NCBI GenBank assembly: GCA_021397835.1
Contig: JAJFZO010000407.1
Span: 4,092,001 to 4,156,000 of the forward strand
Source of the DNA: Moringa oleifera
Lineage: Eukaryota; Streptophyta; Magnoliopsida; Brassicales; Moringaceae
Length of the DNA: 64,000 bases
Direction: 5' to 3'
The notes under the pieces were generated by a model. The model saw nothing but the letters and a program-made list of their open reading frames with translations, ran no database searches and was not told where the DNA came from. The position numbers and the translations under genes are program-made. Shown in pieces: positions 15,001-26,300 of the stretch (position 1 is the first letter of the stretch; the number at the start of each line of letters is the position of its first letter).

Positions 15001-15799
15001 CCTTGGTGCTCTGTAGATAATACTACACTTTTGCTTCTGTTAAAAAAAAAAAAAGTCAAAATAACTTGTTTTAAGCATTTTCAATGTTGATGGTTCTTGT
15101 TGTGTGTAGATAATAATTATGAGGTGTGAATATTGTGAATGATTGATATCACCTAAAGTAATCAGGTATTGGTTTAGTCAAATTTTAATTTTAACAGTCA
15201 AATGAAGTTCTGTTTTCTGTTGACAGGTTTCTCTTTTTTCTTTTTCTATTTTCTTTTGAAATATTCCCTTCATGCACTACTTTTGATATTAAGATTTTGT
15301 AAGAGCCAATGCCAGTTATGGTATAGTTGTGAAGTAATCACTCAATTTTCATGAGTCTGAGCATAAGTTCGTTGTCAGGTACTGCATGGTTCTTTTTGCT
15401 GGAATTGCAGCTGAAGCTCTTGTTTATGGTGAGGCTGAGGGTGGAGAGAATGATGAAAATTTGTTTAGGAGCATCAGTGTTCTTTTGCAACCACCGTTAT
15501 CTGTAGCCCAGGTAACCCTCCAACTAATTCACCTGGTTTATTGATATTCTGCTGTCTGTTTCTTCTTTTTCTCTCCTTTTTTCTGATTTTCTTCTATGAA
15601 TAAATACTGAAGTCTGGCTCTTCTTGGCCATTTTTGTGTGCAGATGTCTAATCAAGCAAGGTGGTCACTGCTACAGTCTTACAATCTGCTTAAGTGGCAT
15701 AGGCATGCTCATCGAGCTGCTGTTAAAGCTCTAGAAAATGGGGCTCCCCTTAGCATTGTAATAAGGAGCATTGAAGAAGCCATGGCTTCCTGTGCATGA
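3..15799 (+). CDS. FtsH/M41-like membrane protein without an AAA domain (3' part)
   Basis: The 5' end lies before the window. Exons read as 3(or 6)-114, 2960-3019, 3207-3455, 3648-3724, 4965-5041, 15379-15511 and 15644-15799; all junctions are GT-AG and the phases join cleanly, giving about 287 residues and a TGA stop. Two hydrophobic segments (exon 3, around [15 protein letters not shown] and [14 protein letters not shown]) precede [12 protein letters not shown], an HExxH zinc-binding motif of the FtsH/M41 type. [20 protein letters not shown] follows in exon 6, at the place where M41 enzymes carry their third zinc ligand. No Walker A or B motif is present in the visible part. From memory it resembles a conserved plant chloroplast family represented by Arabidopsis At5g27290; proteolytic activity is not established. 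Intron 5 is 10,337 bp and full of LINE sequence. Family assignment is fairly sure, function is not. Confidence 0.8.
115..2959 (+). other. Intron 1 of the M41-like gene
   Basis: AT-rich intron of 2.8 kb with no convincing coding sequence. It contains a C-run followed by an A-run at about 1180-1215 and a tRNA-like SINE candidate ending there. Short open frames inside it have no recognisable protein content. Confidence 0.6.
1055..1222 (+). mobile_element. Possible tRNA-derived SINE remnant
   Basis: GGTAGCTCAGTAGTTCAG at about 1063-1081 looks like a tRNA 5' end with a pol III A box, and AATTCGAGGCC at about 1117-1127 resembles a B box. The spacing of about 45 nt is as in tRNA-derived SINEs. The block ends in a long C-run and A-run near 1180-1215. 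I could not find target-site duplications, so the call is tentative. Confidence 0.3.
3926..4090 (+). mobile_element. Possible tRNA-related SINE remnant
   Basis: GAGTTCAATTCCC at about 3929-3941 matches a pol III B box well, and a weaker A-box-like stretch (GGTGGCTGC) lies just upstream. It sits in the intron between exons 4 and 5 of the M41-like gene. No clear ends or duplications were found. Confidence 0.25.
4326..4640 (-). mobile_element. LINE 3'-end fragment, 5'-truncated
   Basis: Read on the minus strand, this ends in the same 3' architecture as the larger LINEs in the window: a CACCCCCTT core followed by an A-rich tail (the T-rich stretch at 4326-4350 on the plus strand). The hairpin at 4372-4386 has lost pairing at its outer stem positions, so this copy is older or diverged. 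Its left part has no recognisable coding content and the right edge is approximate. Confidence 0.55.
5435..5451. repeat. Target-site duplication of LINE A, left copy
   Basis: Matches 9459-9475 at 16 of 17 positions. It directly adjoins the T-run that is the antisense poly(A) of the element. Confidence 0.85.
5452..9458 (-). mobile_element. L1-type LINE (copy A), about 4 kb, decayed
   Basis: On the minus strand the order is: ORF1-like sequence (about 9450-8500), endonuclease C-terminal part (about 8070-7870), reverse transcriptase (about 7300-6820, including a [14 protein letters not shown] motif), then zf-RVT/RNase-H-like tail sequence with [19 protein letters not shown] at 6127-5906, the 3' hairpin at 5490-5504 and a poly(A) seen as T(11) on the plus strand. 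Near-identical 17-bp direct repeats flank it: CAGCCCCTAACATTACT at 5435-5451 and CAGCCCCTAACAGTACT at 9459-9475, a target-site duplication. Frameshifts and stops are frequent. The RT segment with the catalytic FxDD motif is missing (junction near 6815). It is inserted antisense in an intron. Confidence 0.85.
9459..9475. repeat. Target-site duplication of LINE A, right copy
   Basis: Partner of the repeat at 5435-5451. It marks the 5' end of the minus-strand LINE and so fixes the element length at about 4.0 kb. Confidence 0.85.
10160..15054 (+). mobile_element. L1-type LINE (copy B), about 4.9 kb, decayed
   Basis: Plus-strand order: ORF1-like region (about 10180-11400), endonuclease (11767-12024, with [11 protein letters not shown] and a C-terminal RIDRFLV), reverse transcriptase (about 12640-13800, with [17 protein letters not shown], a catalytic motif FVDDIIVF near 13400 and [10 protein letters not shown]), zf-RVT domain (about 14490-14640), 3' hairpin at 14995-15009 and a poly(A) at 15041-15054. 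Many stops and frameshifts break both reading frames. The 3' end is certain; the 5' edge is estimated, because I found no target-site duplication. It is in the same orientation as the host gene, inside the same intron as LINE A. Confidence 0.8.
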
Positions 15800-17454
15800 A
15801 ATGCTGTATGAAATTACTGTGTTTTGTTTGCATGATTAAATGGTAAGAAACTAACAGCTTCATATGTTTCCTTCATTCTTCTTTTTTTTTTTTTTTAATT
15901 GTTCTCACAAAATTCAGTTTAATTTCTGCAGTACAGGATGGAGGTGGAGGCATTAGACGAACTGAGTTATTGATATTGAGAGCTATTTTCATCTCTCACG
16001 GTAATGATGAATGGTCTTCCTGAACCATTTTGATGAACTGGTTGAATTCTGTTGTGGGTGGAAAATTGGCTAAATTCTTTTTAGCTTCTATCATTTACCA
16101 AGGGAGATGTAGAACAGTGAAAGGAGAGCAGAAGAATGCTCCTGTGGTACATTGGTCATGGTTATCAACTATTATCCACTGTTTAGTATATATGTTTCTT
16201 TTATCTATAATTTATGTATCTCCTGGGTGTCATGGGAGGAATCAGTCCCTAGCCCCTTTATGGTGGGTGTGAAGTAGTTGTCATCTGAGTTAGTGCACGT
16301 TAACCGACATTGTATCTTCAATTCCTAATTTTGGTTCAAGATTTTGTGTAGAATGAAAAATGGGATGTATATAACAAATTATTGTTCTCATAAATATCTT
16401 TTTCAGTTGGTTCCTGCACCATGGTTGGTCTGCTTGTTCAATATATGACTAATCTGATATTGTTGTATGACATGCTTGCATTTTATCTTTTCGGAGTATC
16501 TTTTTCCTTTTGGGGAGTGATGGGAATTTGAATCAGAACTGAAGTGTTCATGTCACATCACCAATGGCGAATGCAGGAATTTAGAAGGAGCTGTGACTAC
16601 GAATTCTGGTCAGTTTAGTCTACTTTTACCAACATCAAAGGCTAAAGGTGATTTTATATTGATTTTTCCTATACTCTTTTTTCTCTCAACCATCTGAGAG
16701 GAAGACTGCCAAAATCAAGAACACTGAATCTGCTTGGTCTCAGTTTCATTATTAGATATTATATTCAGAAAAGATGCGCAAGCTCATGCCTGATTAGATT
16801 AACTTCTTTTCATGTAAGCTGAGTATCTTCATAAAATTAACTGTTTTCTGGATGCTTCGATGGTTGGCACAGGGTCCTAAATATTGAATTTTCAGGATAT
16901 TTGCATCTTTTGGAGGGGAGGATGAAAGATGCATACACAAACAATTTTCATAAAGCATGCACTGTTTTCTAATGGACCTTCCAGGAAGATGATTATATAA
17001 GTTTAACTTGTATAGACAGTTTTAGTTGTGAAAGATGATCTGCTGTTACCAGCCTTTTCCGGCCTGCACAAGCGAACAATGCAAAGAAATGTTGGTCTGA
17101 GTACATCAAACTTCGTACAGATAACGAGAATGTTCTGTGCAACAAAAAACAGAAAAAAAGAAAATGCTTTTTTGCACAAATGCTGCCACATATAACAGAA
17201 ATTTACAACTAGACAATAATTTCACAATTTAAAGAATGGGATGCCCACAGATTCAAAAGCCATCCAAATCAGACATTCTCCAAATATAACACAGACCTGA
17301 AACACATAAAGAGGCCACGTACCAGGCTGCTGTGCAGCTCAAAGCAACCTGACAATGACATCATTCCGTTTATGAACTTGAAGGACTTCCCTTGCAAAGA
17401 TTAATAGATAAGGTAGCAGATTTTGTAAATACATGTGAAATTGACAATGAGATT
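15800..17454. other. Intergenic region with convergent 3' ends
   Basis: Lies between the stop of the M41-like gene (+) and the stop of MRS2-4 (-), and should hold both 3' UTRs. A T-run sits at about 15882-15897. I see no coding sequence; the short open frame at 16030-16272 has no recognisable content. Confidence 0.6.
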
Positions 17455-20400
17455 TCATGAACCGAGCAGCTTCTTCCATCTAGCATATCCAAGAAGAAGA
17501 ACAAAAAGCACTATACAACATGCTGTAAGACCCCCAACAAAAATTTCAAATATCCCATTCCTTTTATACCACTGGCATGGGATGTTCATTCCAAATGCCC
17601 CTGCTACCAAGGTTTCGATAGCTATAGCAAATGAAGCAATAGTCAACGTCAACTGCAGTTGAATGAGTTCATTTCGCTGATTGTCAAGTTGGATGTTGAC
17701 GTAATCTTCTGTGTCATCAATGTACTCACGAACCTGTGAATTCAGTAGAAGCTGAAATCAGCAGTGTTTCAATGTCAATTAAATAGATACAAAATTTGTC
17801 ATTTAACAGGGAAAAGAAAATCTACTTTTCATTCCCCCATTCCGATGATCAAAATGCTACACAGCCAACAGATTTCATGAATGTTCTGACTTTATACTAA
17901 CTGTACTGGATGTCCCAACTTTATGCTAACTGTACAGCCTAAAGCTTACCTCTTAATCTACAGGATTTATGAATTGCCGAAATGTCAGACTTCAGGCAGA
18001 AACCGCCGTTATCACAAATCTGCTCATTAGGATCATTTTCACTAGATTTCTTGTTTGTTTCCTCAATCTCTTATCTTTCTGCATCAGTCTTTGCTTAGTT
18101 AGACAAGGAAATATGATACATTTAGTCTCTTTTCTCTCCCCGAACTCCTATGCTAGGAGGTAATGTTTACACGAGGTTTGAAGCAAGGGTCATATAGTAT
18201 GGTTAAGTTTACACAAGGTGAAGATATTGTTGTAGTTTTCAGCTATGTGCTGACCTCATTTATTGCAAATGCTTACATGTTAGCTCTTGATCCTAATTAC
18301 TGAGCAAGTTGTTTGAGAAAATGTAAACAACAATATCTTCCACCTGTGGCAATTCAACAAATTTTTGATCTCTTGCAAATAAAATATAATGCAACTTCTG
18401 GTTGGAGCAATGTTATATTTTATCAGGGTGACAAAAGATTGGACCAGTAAGTACCTTCAGAAAAACTAATGTAAGATGTAACATTGTGATTCAAGTTTAG
18501 GAGAGTCGAGCTCAAAAAGTTCAGGAGAAACGAAGTTACATATTCATGATATAGTCAAGGAAGCAAATACTTACAGAAAGTATCTTGTTACGTGTTCCAT
18601 CTAGCTGCATAAAATAAGCTTCAAGCAACATTTCCAGATCCTCAACATCATTGTCGAAATTGCTCGTGAGCAAACTGACACTTCTGTTTAAACTTACTTG
18701 AGGAGGATAAACTGAACTTGGGACAACGCTATTTGATCCTTCAGCCCCTAACAAATCTTCAGTTTGCTGATTCTGGATCCACTTCCTTGTCAAATATAAC
18801 TGTGCCATATCTTCATTGTCATCCAGTAGATGTTCAATTTCATCCCTCACCTGGCATTAAGCCAATGCATGCTTCTAAGTAAAAAGGAAACACAATAATG
18901 ACGTAGAAACAGCCACGTAACTTTAAGAAAGCTCGTTAATGTTATATAGAAAATCATTCTAATTACACTGATGCATGTAGTCTAACAACTTACAGTAACT
19001 TCCCTTCTAAAACCAAACACTAGAATGGTTCCATACAGGTCATGATTCTACAAGAGACATTACAGGCTAATGATATGTAAGATACTCAAGTTTTGATATA
19101 GCAGTAATATTATTTTGGTCAAAAAATGTTCTTATGTTTCTAACTATTTCCATACTGAGAGTGATCATGATATTAGACTGAAAATGATTGTATTAACTCT
19201 CTATGTAATGGTTTGGATAGGTGAGATTGAGTAACTCCAGGGGAAGTCCGTGAGGATAATTATGAAAGCAGGTTGCATATCCGTAATCAAATTCTGCTAC
19301 TACTTCCTTTGCTGTCTACTGCATCATGAGGTGCATTGTCATAGACACTTCAAATTATATTGAGAAAATGGGAAAAAATTGGGGAGAAAATTGTTCTATG
19401 ATCTCTTTCCCCCTCTCTGCTGCTACTTGAACTCATGATCTGCAAGCATAAAGATGCATCTGTAGACCAACAAGCCATGATCTGTAGAGACGGAGATATC
19501 ATTGAATACTCATTTTAACACAGATTACTTAAAGCAATCCTATTCCAAAATGACATGCAAAATGCAAATAATCTAATTCAACACTCTCACACATAATAGT
19601 CTCCTGTTCAAAAAGAAAAAGCTAAAAAGACATTTGGCTGATGGAAATCCTCCAGGTTTCAACCAAAATATCCAGGAGATGAGACCTCTTTTGAAACTTT
19701 AATCTGCTATATGATGTCAAAATTTTCCATCTCATATCATACCAAAGAACTGATTTGTCAAAGGTAATATCAGTGTACTAACATGCTGGTTGAATTAAGG
19801 GCCAGAAAAGAAGAACCTCCACTTGGGATTCAAGTACAAAAGCATGTACAAAGCCGTCAATACTGTCCCAACAAATATGAAAGAGAAACAGTGTAGCAAT
19901 TCTATCCTGCTATTTCAAAAGTGGAACCAATAACTAAAAAGTGACTCCAATACTTAGAAGTATATAGGCCATTTCTAATCAACGATTACATGTCCAATGT
20001 GAAGATGCCTTTCCTAAAATCCAAATGTTAAAATCAGGGCTAAGATTGACATATAATCATTTGAAATTAATACTAATTACATTGGCTGCATAAATTAGTA
20101 TTTCCTTCTCTTTTCCAGCATACTAGCTGTCCTTCCCCAGTTTCTACTTAAAAGGAAGCAACAATGCAAGAGATTGTTGGTCTGGTTAAAAAATTTAAGA
20201 GATTGTTGGGCTAATCTCATATTGCCCCTGCCCCTAAAGGCAGGATACCAACACAAACACAAAAATCTAAACACTAATGTCATGAACTACAATATCCGTT
20301 TAATCGTGCAGTTAAAAACATGAATTGAGAATACCTTTTGAACCCGTGCAAGAAGACGCGTAAGATTGCTTTTCAAACTTCGCACGTGTTCAAGATTCTT

Positions 20401-22561
20401 GGTGCTAACGCTTCTGGCCAGTTCGTCCAACACAGGGTAAGCATCCCTCTCAAGGTCTGCCACACTGGAGTCTAAATAAGTACAAACAACCTCTAATGCA
20501 ATCTCCAGAACCTGGAACTCAAAAGGAAGCTCACATTGCAAACTCTCAACAGCTTCTGGAACAGGTAACCACTGTCCACCAGTTGAAACCTGCATTTCAT
20601 TATCTTGCAAACCAGTAGGCCCTGCCCTGTGTACTGGGCTTTTATGTGGAAGTTGTTGCCTTAGTTGATCCACAAAGGGAAGAACCTCTTGGCGAAGTGG
20701 ATCCAACAAGAGGACCTCTTCAGCAGTAACTATAGCCTTTATAAACTCTAAATTGACAACCATAGCTTTTTCCCTGGCTGCAAAGGATAAGGAGAATCTC
20801 ACTTTCAATTATTTTATAACAAGTGACCACCACAAACACAAATAGTACACAAAAGTGAAATATAGTAACAGAATAACACGAGTAGCAAGCAGGAATGATC
20901 CAGTGTAGCATCGTTAAAAATATTATCAGTTTTTCCAGATTAGTAATAAACAAATTTTAAAAATTAAAAAAAAAAAAAGCAGAAGGAGAATAGGCCTACA
21001 AATGGCCTTTAGACTCTACATACCAACAAGCATCTGCGACCTCCACTATGTTCAGTTTCTAAACATATGGACACAAGACCTGCCCTGTGGCACTACAAGA
21101 AACACTGATAACAAAATCCAGCAGAAAAAAACTTCCAGCTAGACTAGGTACTATGGCTGCATGCATGCAAAACAATCTCCAACAATAAATGTAATGAGAT
21201 TCTTGACGGCCTCCATCAATCTACTAGAGTTATTCTCCTTCATATGCCAGACATCAACTCTGGACATCAAAAGCTCACACAAAAATAGGCTACTCTTCTG
21301 CCAACAGCCTTTTTAAAAATAAAAAAATAAAAAAAATAAAAAAATTCAGAAACAATAGCATATCATCCTTCTACCAACAGTTCAATCAGCATAAACCCTC
21401 AAACAATCAAAACACACTTTAGAAGTGTATAATAATAGGTAGAAGATGGCCTATGTATTTTCAACTAACATGGTTTCCCAATTAAGCTGCAACAGATGTT
21501 AGGGGCACTAAGAACTTAAGAAAGCTGAATAGCTACCAAGACAAAGCAAGTTCTTGTAAGTGAGTTATCAATCCATGAAACTTACTTCTTTTACTTATTT
21601 CCAATCATCATGGATCTAAACCACCAGGACAAGTGGAGGCTCACAACAATGTAAAATCAAGAAGTAATGTAGCATTTGGGTCATTGATTTACAGGTTTGC
21701 TTTCACCATGCATAATTATTATCTACATTGGCATCTAAGAACTGGCTGAGGATGTTCCAGCAATACATTATTGTATAAAATAATTGACAAAGAAACAGGA
21801 AAAGAGTGTCTAATTTCACCTGTCCAAGGGGAGTTATAACTTACAAGAAATGTCCCTTCTCCTATGTTCAGAAGTAAAAGGAAAATAGTATACACTAGTT
21901 ATCTAGCAGAACCGGAGAAAACTTTTAAAAGCCAACACTCTCACATGTGTTGATCTTTAATCGTAAACCTAATCTACACTCTAACATCGCAACCTTTCAC
22001 GAACTCACAAAATAGCAACACATGTGAGACTGTAGATTAGGTTTAAATGCATTGGAGAAAAGTAATATATTGGCTCAGATTAGTTCAATTTCCAGAACCA
22101 ATTGGCGTCACATTCAAATATGGCTCTCCTTTGCCATGATTTACACTGCACAAGCAGATATTAATGAATAAAGAAACAAAAAAAAAATTGAAAGAAAAAT
22201 ATGAACATGGTGAATCCTCACCAAGAATATTGGAGGAGTGAGAGAAGACAGGGCCCAGGATCCTCAAATCCCTAGCGGGAATCGCAGCACGCTTAATGAT
22301 GGCGCTCTTGTCACATTCTACCAGCTCCGATTTCCCAGTCCTGTCGAACCTCATCCACAACCTGGCTCCCGCGGCCTTCTTCTTCCCCTTCCCCGCAACG
22401 GCGCCAGCAACCAAACTGCTGCCGTTTGAAGGCTGGCCTTGCGATAGCGTCGGCGGTGAGGAAGGACCGATCGCCGGTGGAGTCTGCGGCGGTGGCTCCG
22501 CCGTCTTCTTTATGCGCCGTCGACTGGAAGAACGGCGGAAGGAGAAACGTCCTTTCCCCAT
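17455..22561 (-). CDS. MRS2-4: Magnesium transporter MRS2-4 (CorA/MRS2/MGT family)
   Basis: Four exons on the minus strand: 22222-22561, 20335-20777, 18575-18850 and 17455-17733, all GT-AG and in phase, giving 445 residues. The N-terminus ([12 protein letters not shown], then [17 protein letters not shown]) and the body match plant MRS2-4/MGT6 as I remember it. The family forms pentameric Mg2+ channels. The signature GMN motif is at about residues 401-403 (AFGMNIPC), between two C-terminal membrane segments (about 382-400 and 416-436), and the protein ends RWKKLLGS. Long helices typical of the cytosolic funnel ([20 protein letters not shown]) precede them. The start ATG opens the first exon and the length fits the family (about 436 in Arabidopsis). 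It is head to head with FTSHI4. No lesion seen. Confidence 0.95.
18851..20334 (-). other. MRS2-4 intron 2
   Basis: AT-rich intron of 1.5 kb without coding content. A minus-strand SINE candidate lies at about 19400-19510. Confidence 0.6.
19400..19510 (-). mobile_element. Possible tRNA-derived SINE, antisense
   Basis: On the minus strand TGGCTTGTTGG (about 19478-19468) fits a pol III A box, and GAGTTCAAGT (about 19434-19425) fits a B box roughly 35 nt further on, the usual layout of tRNA-derived plant SINEs. Ends were not resolved. Confidence 0.35.
20778..22221 (-). other. MRS2-4 intron 1
   Basis: Intron of 1.4 kb, AT-rich, with A-runs near 20965-20978 and 21315-21345. No gene or repeat could be recognised. 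Confidence 0.6.
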
Positions 22562-23306
22562 TCAGTCTCTGGCTGTAAGAACTCCAGGTTTGAAGGACCA
22601 CGGAATTCGGTGGTCGCCTCGAACTATCCTCCTTCTCCTCCCCCTCCGCCTCCTCCTCCTTCCTCTTCCATAAACGCCACAGAAATGGCAATCGTAATTT
22701 TGCAGTTTAATTAAAGTGGGAAATGTCAAACCCAAGAACATAATATATTTCTTTCTTTATAAGAATAAATATTCCCTCTTTATTTTTTTCCTCATATTTT
22801 ATTAAAACGAAATAAACATAAGTGAAAAATAAACAATAAATAATTTTAACTATTATTTAAATAAAAACTATTTTTAAAAATACGAAGATTAATTTTAAAT
22901 TTGTAAGGAAGGTGAAGTATCAGGCATCCTATTTAGAGTTTGCATCTACCAATATATAAATTCACTTTCCAAAACAAAAATACACTATTAGTCACATTCT
23001 ATCGACATTTTGTTTTTCATTTTTTTTTAAAGATTTTCAGAGCTGGGAATACATTTTAAAGAAATTAAAAGGCAGCCTTCAGGAAAAAAAATTCCCAAAA
23101 CTTGAATAATTGGTCAAATAATAGTTTTATGTTCATGGCCATCCGCCTGGCCTGAGCCGTTGCCAACGCATTCAGATAAACCTCTAAAACCCCAAGAAAG
23201 GGACAGAGTGGTCTTTTGTGTTGAGTTGCTGCCCATAGCCACAGGCAAGTTCTTCATGTTGCAGCTAAAAGCAGGACAGCAGAGCCCCAACTTCTGTGCA
23301 TTAAAG
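22562..23306. promoter_or_regulatory. Bidirectional intergenic region MRS2-4 / FTSHI4
   Basis: The start codons of the two divergent genes are about 745 bp apart, so both promoters must lie here or in the upstream exons. The side near MRS2-4 is GC-rich with CTCCTC-type tracts (22620-22670), a likely 5' UTR; the middle is very AT-rich. No single TATA box can be assigned with confidence. Confidence 0.5.
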
Positions 23307-26300
23307 ATGGACATTACCTTCTTACACAAAGCAAATCCACTTTTCTTGTCTTCGATATCAGTTGCACGAACATCCCAAGGTTTCACCGTTTTCCAATTAC
23401 CTACAAAGCGTAGACCCGGAAACTCCCGGAGAAGGCCCATCTTTAGAGCTCAGTCCTCTTCTAGTCCAAGTGAGCCTGATGGGTTTCTTTGGCAGAACCT
23501 TAGTAGGTCGGTTCGACTCGGGGCGCAGCGATTTTGGTCGAAGCTTGGCGAGTCCGTAAAGAAGGAAACGGGGTTTGACTTGGAGGAGACTAATGTAAAG
23601 GTTGGCGAGTTTGTGGGCCGAGTTAAAGATGGGGTGAAGGAGGGTGAGGATAATTTGACTCGGTTCAGGACTGAGTTTGTACCTGAGTTTGTGGATTGGA
23701 ATAGATGGAATCGTTGGAAGGTGAGTTTTTCTATTTGTTTTGAGGCCATTTGGTTAATGTTTTATTTGGTTGCATAGAAAGTGTGGGAGAAAGAGAGAGA
23801 TGGAAAATGGAGTTTTGTCCTTGGCGTCAATAGGAAATGTACTTTGGTAAATGCATTTCTTTCTTCCTTGGTTTTGATAGATAATGTATTTGTTTTCTGC
23901 AGCTTTAAACTCCAGATAATTTATTTACTGCTTGCTCAAATTATAAAGTGGTGTTCTTTTTTCTTTTTCTTTTTGTGTAAATTTTGCATTTAACTTTTTT
24001 TCACTGATCAAAGTACTTCTTGCAACCTCGCCCAAAAGCAGCAAACAACAAGATAGATCACCATTCATCAACTATCATCTTCTAAGGTTTGCATAAGTAG
24101 GCTTTAATATGTTACGAGGTAGTTAATCACTTTGTATAAGTTTAACAATGTTGCCAATCTTCCCTTGGGTCCTTGGACGGCATCCATTGCACACTATCTT
24201 CAATCCATTATGAACAGAAGTATCACTGATTGTTTTGTAGAAAAGAAATGATACTTGTAGAGATGAAGAATGAGAATTACTTACCTCAACCTATATATTT
24301 TAGTGAGTGTGCTAAATTTTCTTTAATCGCTTCATATGAGCATCTACTTGACTAGTAAATGATATAGTGCTTAATGTTCTCAGGATGTCAAGAATTGGGA
24401 ACCCAAACGAATTGGTATCTTGATTCTCTATGCTTTTGTCATCATATTTTCTTGTCAACGGGTTTATGTCGCAATTCGGGCTCCTCAACTAGATCGAGAG
24501 AGAAAAGAGTTAACAGAAGCTTATATGGAGGCATTAATTCCTGAGCCCTCTCCAAATAATATTAGAAAGTAAATGCTTCTCTTATACATTTTGAAACTCT
24601 GTTCTGCCAATTAGTCTGCATTTTTATTGCTTATGAAGTTGTAAATACGAAGTTTCTGTTTGCTGCAGTATGAGTTGCTTGAATATATAATATATATTTA
24701 TCTATTTACATAAGTTTCTGTCCAACTGGAGTTTTTATTTCTAAGAATTCTTTCACACAAGTGTTGCCAATGATTTTCAAAATTCTTTTTTCATCTGTTA
24801 GACCTTGAAACTCGCTAGATATGTTTGAATTAAATCTTTGCTGAATTATGTTTTTGACATAATGCATCATGTGACCATACAATTGAATTCTTGTCTGTAA
24901 ACTGCATAAGATTTGATTTGATAAATCATAGTTTCAGAAAAATCCTATATATCATGGAATATAATTTATTTTCCTTTATTGTTATTGGAAGTCTTCTAGC
25001 AGATCCAAAGTCTTGTTTTAGTACTGAAGACTGATCCTTAAGGATTATGCTTCTAAGTTTTCCCTATAAGTCGATTTCCAGTGGATTGCCATTAAGTTCT
25101 AACATGTACTCAGTATTATTATGCAGCTAAGGTATCTAGTTAATAGTTTATTTTTAATCAGAGAAACTGCCAAGAGAGAGAAAATCAGATGTCTTTGCTG
25201 ACTGCTGATTCATGATACCTAACACTTTGACAATTAACTGGTCATTAATTTTGAGCATATCTCTACCACCAATGAGTACTGAAAGCCATCTAGAGTTATC
25301 GAAATTAGTATGGATTAATTGAAATTATTTTAAAGAAAAGGACTAATTGTTCACTAGGTCTCTATAGCTAAGAAGCAATTTTGGTTGAACTCTTCATTCT
25401 ATTATCAATACTCTTGTAGACCGGATATGATTTTAGTATGGGTGTCGATACTGGACCCCTGAAAGTGGCAGAGTCTCTGGAAAATGTATGAAAAATTGAC
25501 AAATATGAAACTCAGAAGTAACTGTTTCTGATACTTGTACCTGAGTCCAAGTAATGTTGCTGGTAAGTGCTAAAAGTCTCACTGCAGTAATCAGTACTAT
25601 TATAACTCAAGTAAAGTTATCTTAGATGAAACAGATTGTAACCCTTATGGATTAAAAATCAGAACAAAGAGTCATCTTACAATTATATTTTTACTACCAA
25701 GCCTTACATGCAAAATATATCTTGAGTGAAGTATAGTTTTCAAGTTATTGTTTCATCTATAAAACATCTAACATTAATAAAGAGCTGGAATCTTCTGCTA
25801 GGCAGATATAGTGGCATTAAACAGCTTGGTTATCAGACAAGATTGACGGGGAAGCATTGGAAGAGAAACGAAGAATTGTTACATTATCTCTTTCACGGGA
25901 TCAACATCTTTGTATATTATTTTCTGTTCACTTACTCAATTGTTTTACCCTTTTTTTAAGGCTATAAAATTGCAGAATAAAGTATGAGGAGCAGAACTGT
26001 AAACTGTTCTGACTTATTCAAAAATAGTTGTAAATAACATGTACAAAATAACATTGAAGGCTAAGAATGAAAGAAGCCAAAATATTTTATGGGCAAGGGA
26101 GGATAAAAAGTCAGGTTCTATAGTTACACCTAGTTCAGGTAAAATCCAGGCATTGATGAGCCTTGCAAGAAGATGTACCTCTTTACTTGGTTTGAGGACA
26201 GTTATATACTAGGAAATCTTCTTACTTTGATATATTGGGGTTCTTGACTTTATTAAGAATGGCAGGTTTAAGAAGAGTATATGGAGGAAGACAACACCCA

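Larger units (their letters stand above)
5042..15378 (+). other. 10.3-kb intron enlarged by two LINEs
   Basis: Intron 5 of the M41-like gene. About 86 percent of it is LINE A (antisense) plus LINE B (sense). The non-LINE parts, about 5042-5434, 9476-10160 and 15055-15378, are AT-rich and hold nothing recognisable apart from A- and G-runs around 9840-9880. Splice sites on both sides are intact and the exons join in phase. Confidence 0.8.

Noticed and set aside
22296..22691. Long open frames on the plus strand and in another minus frame over MRS2-4 exon 1
   Set aside because: They overlap the GC-rich first exon of MRS2-4, whose own frame matches the family; the others have no recognisable content.
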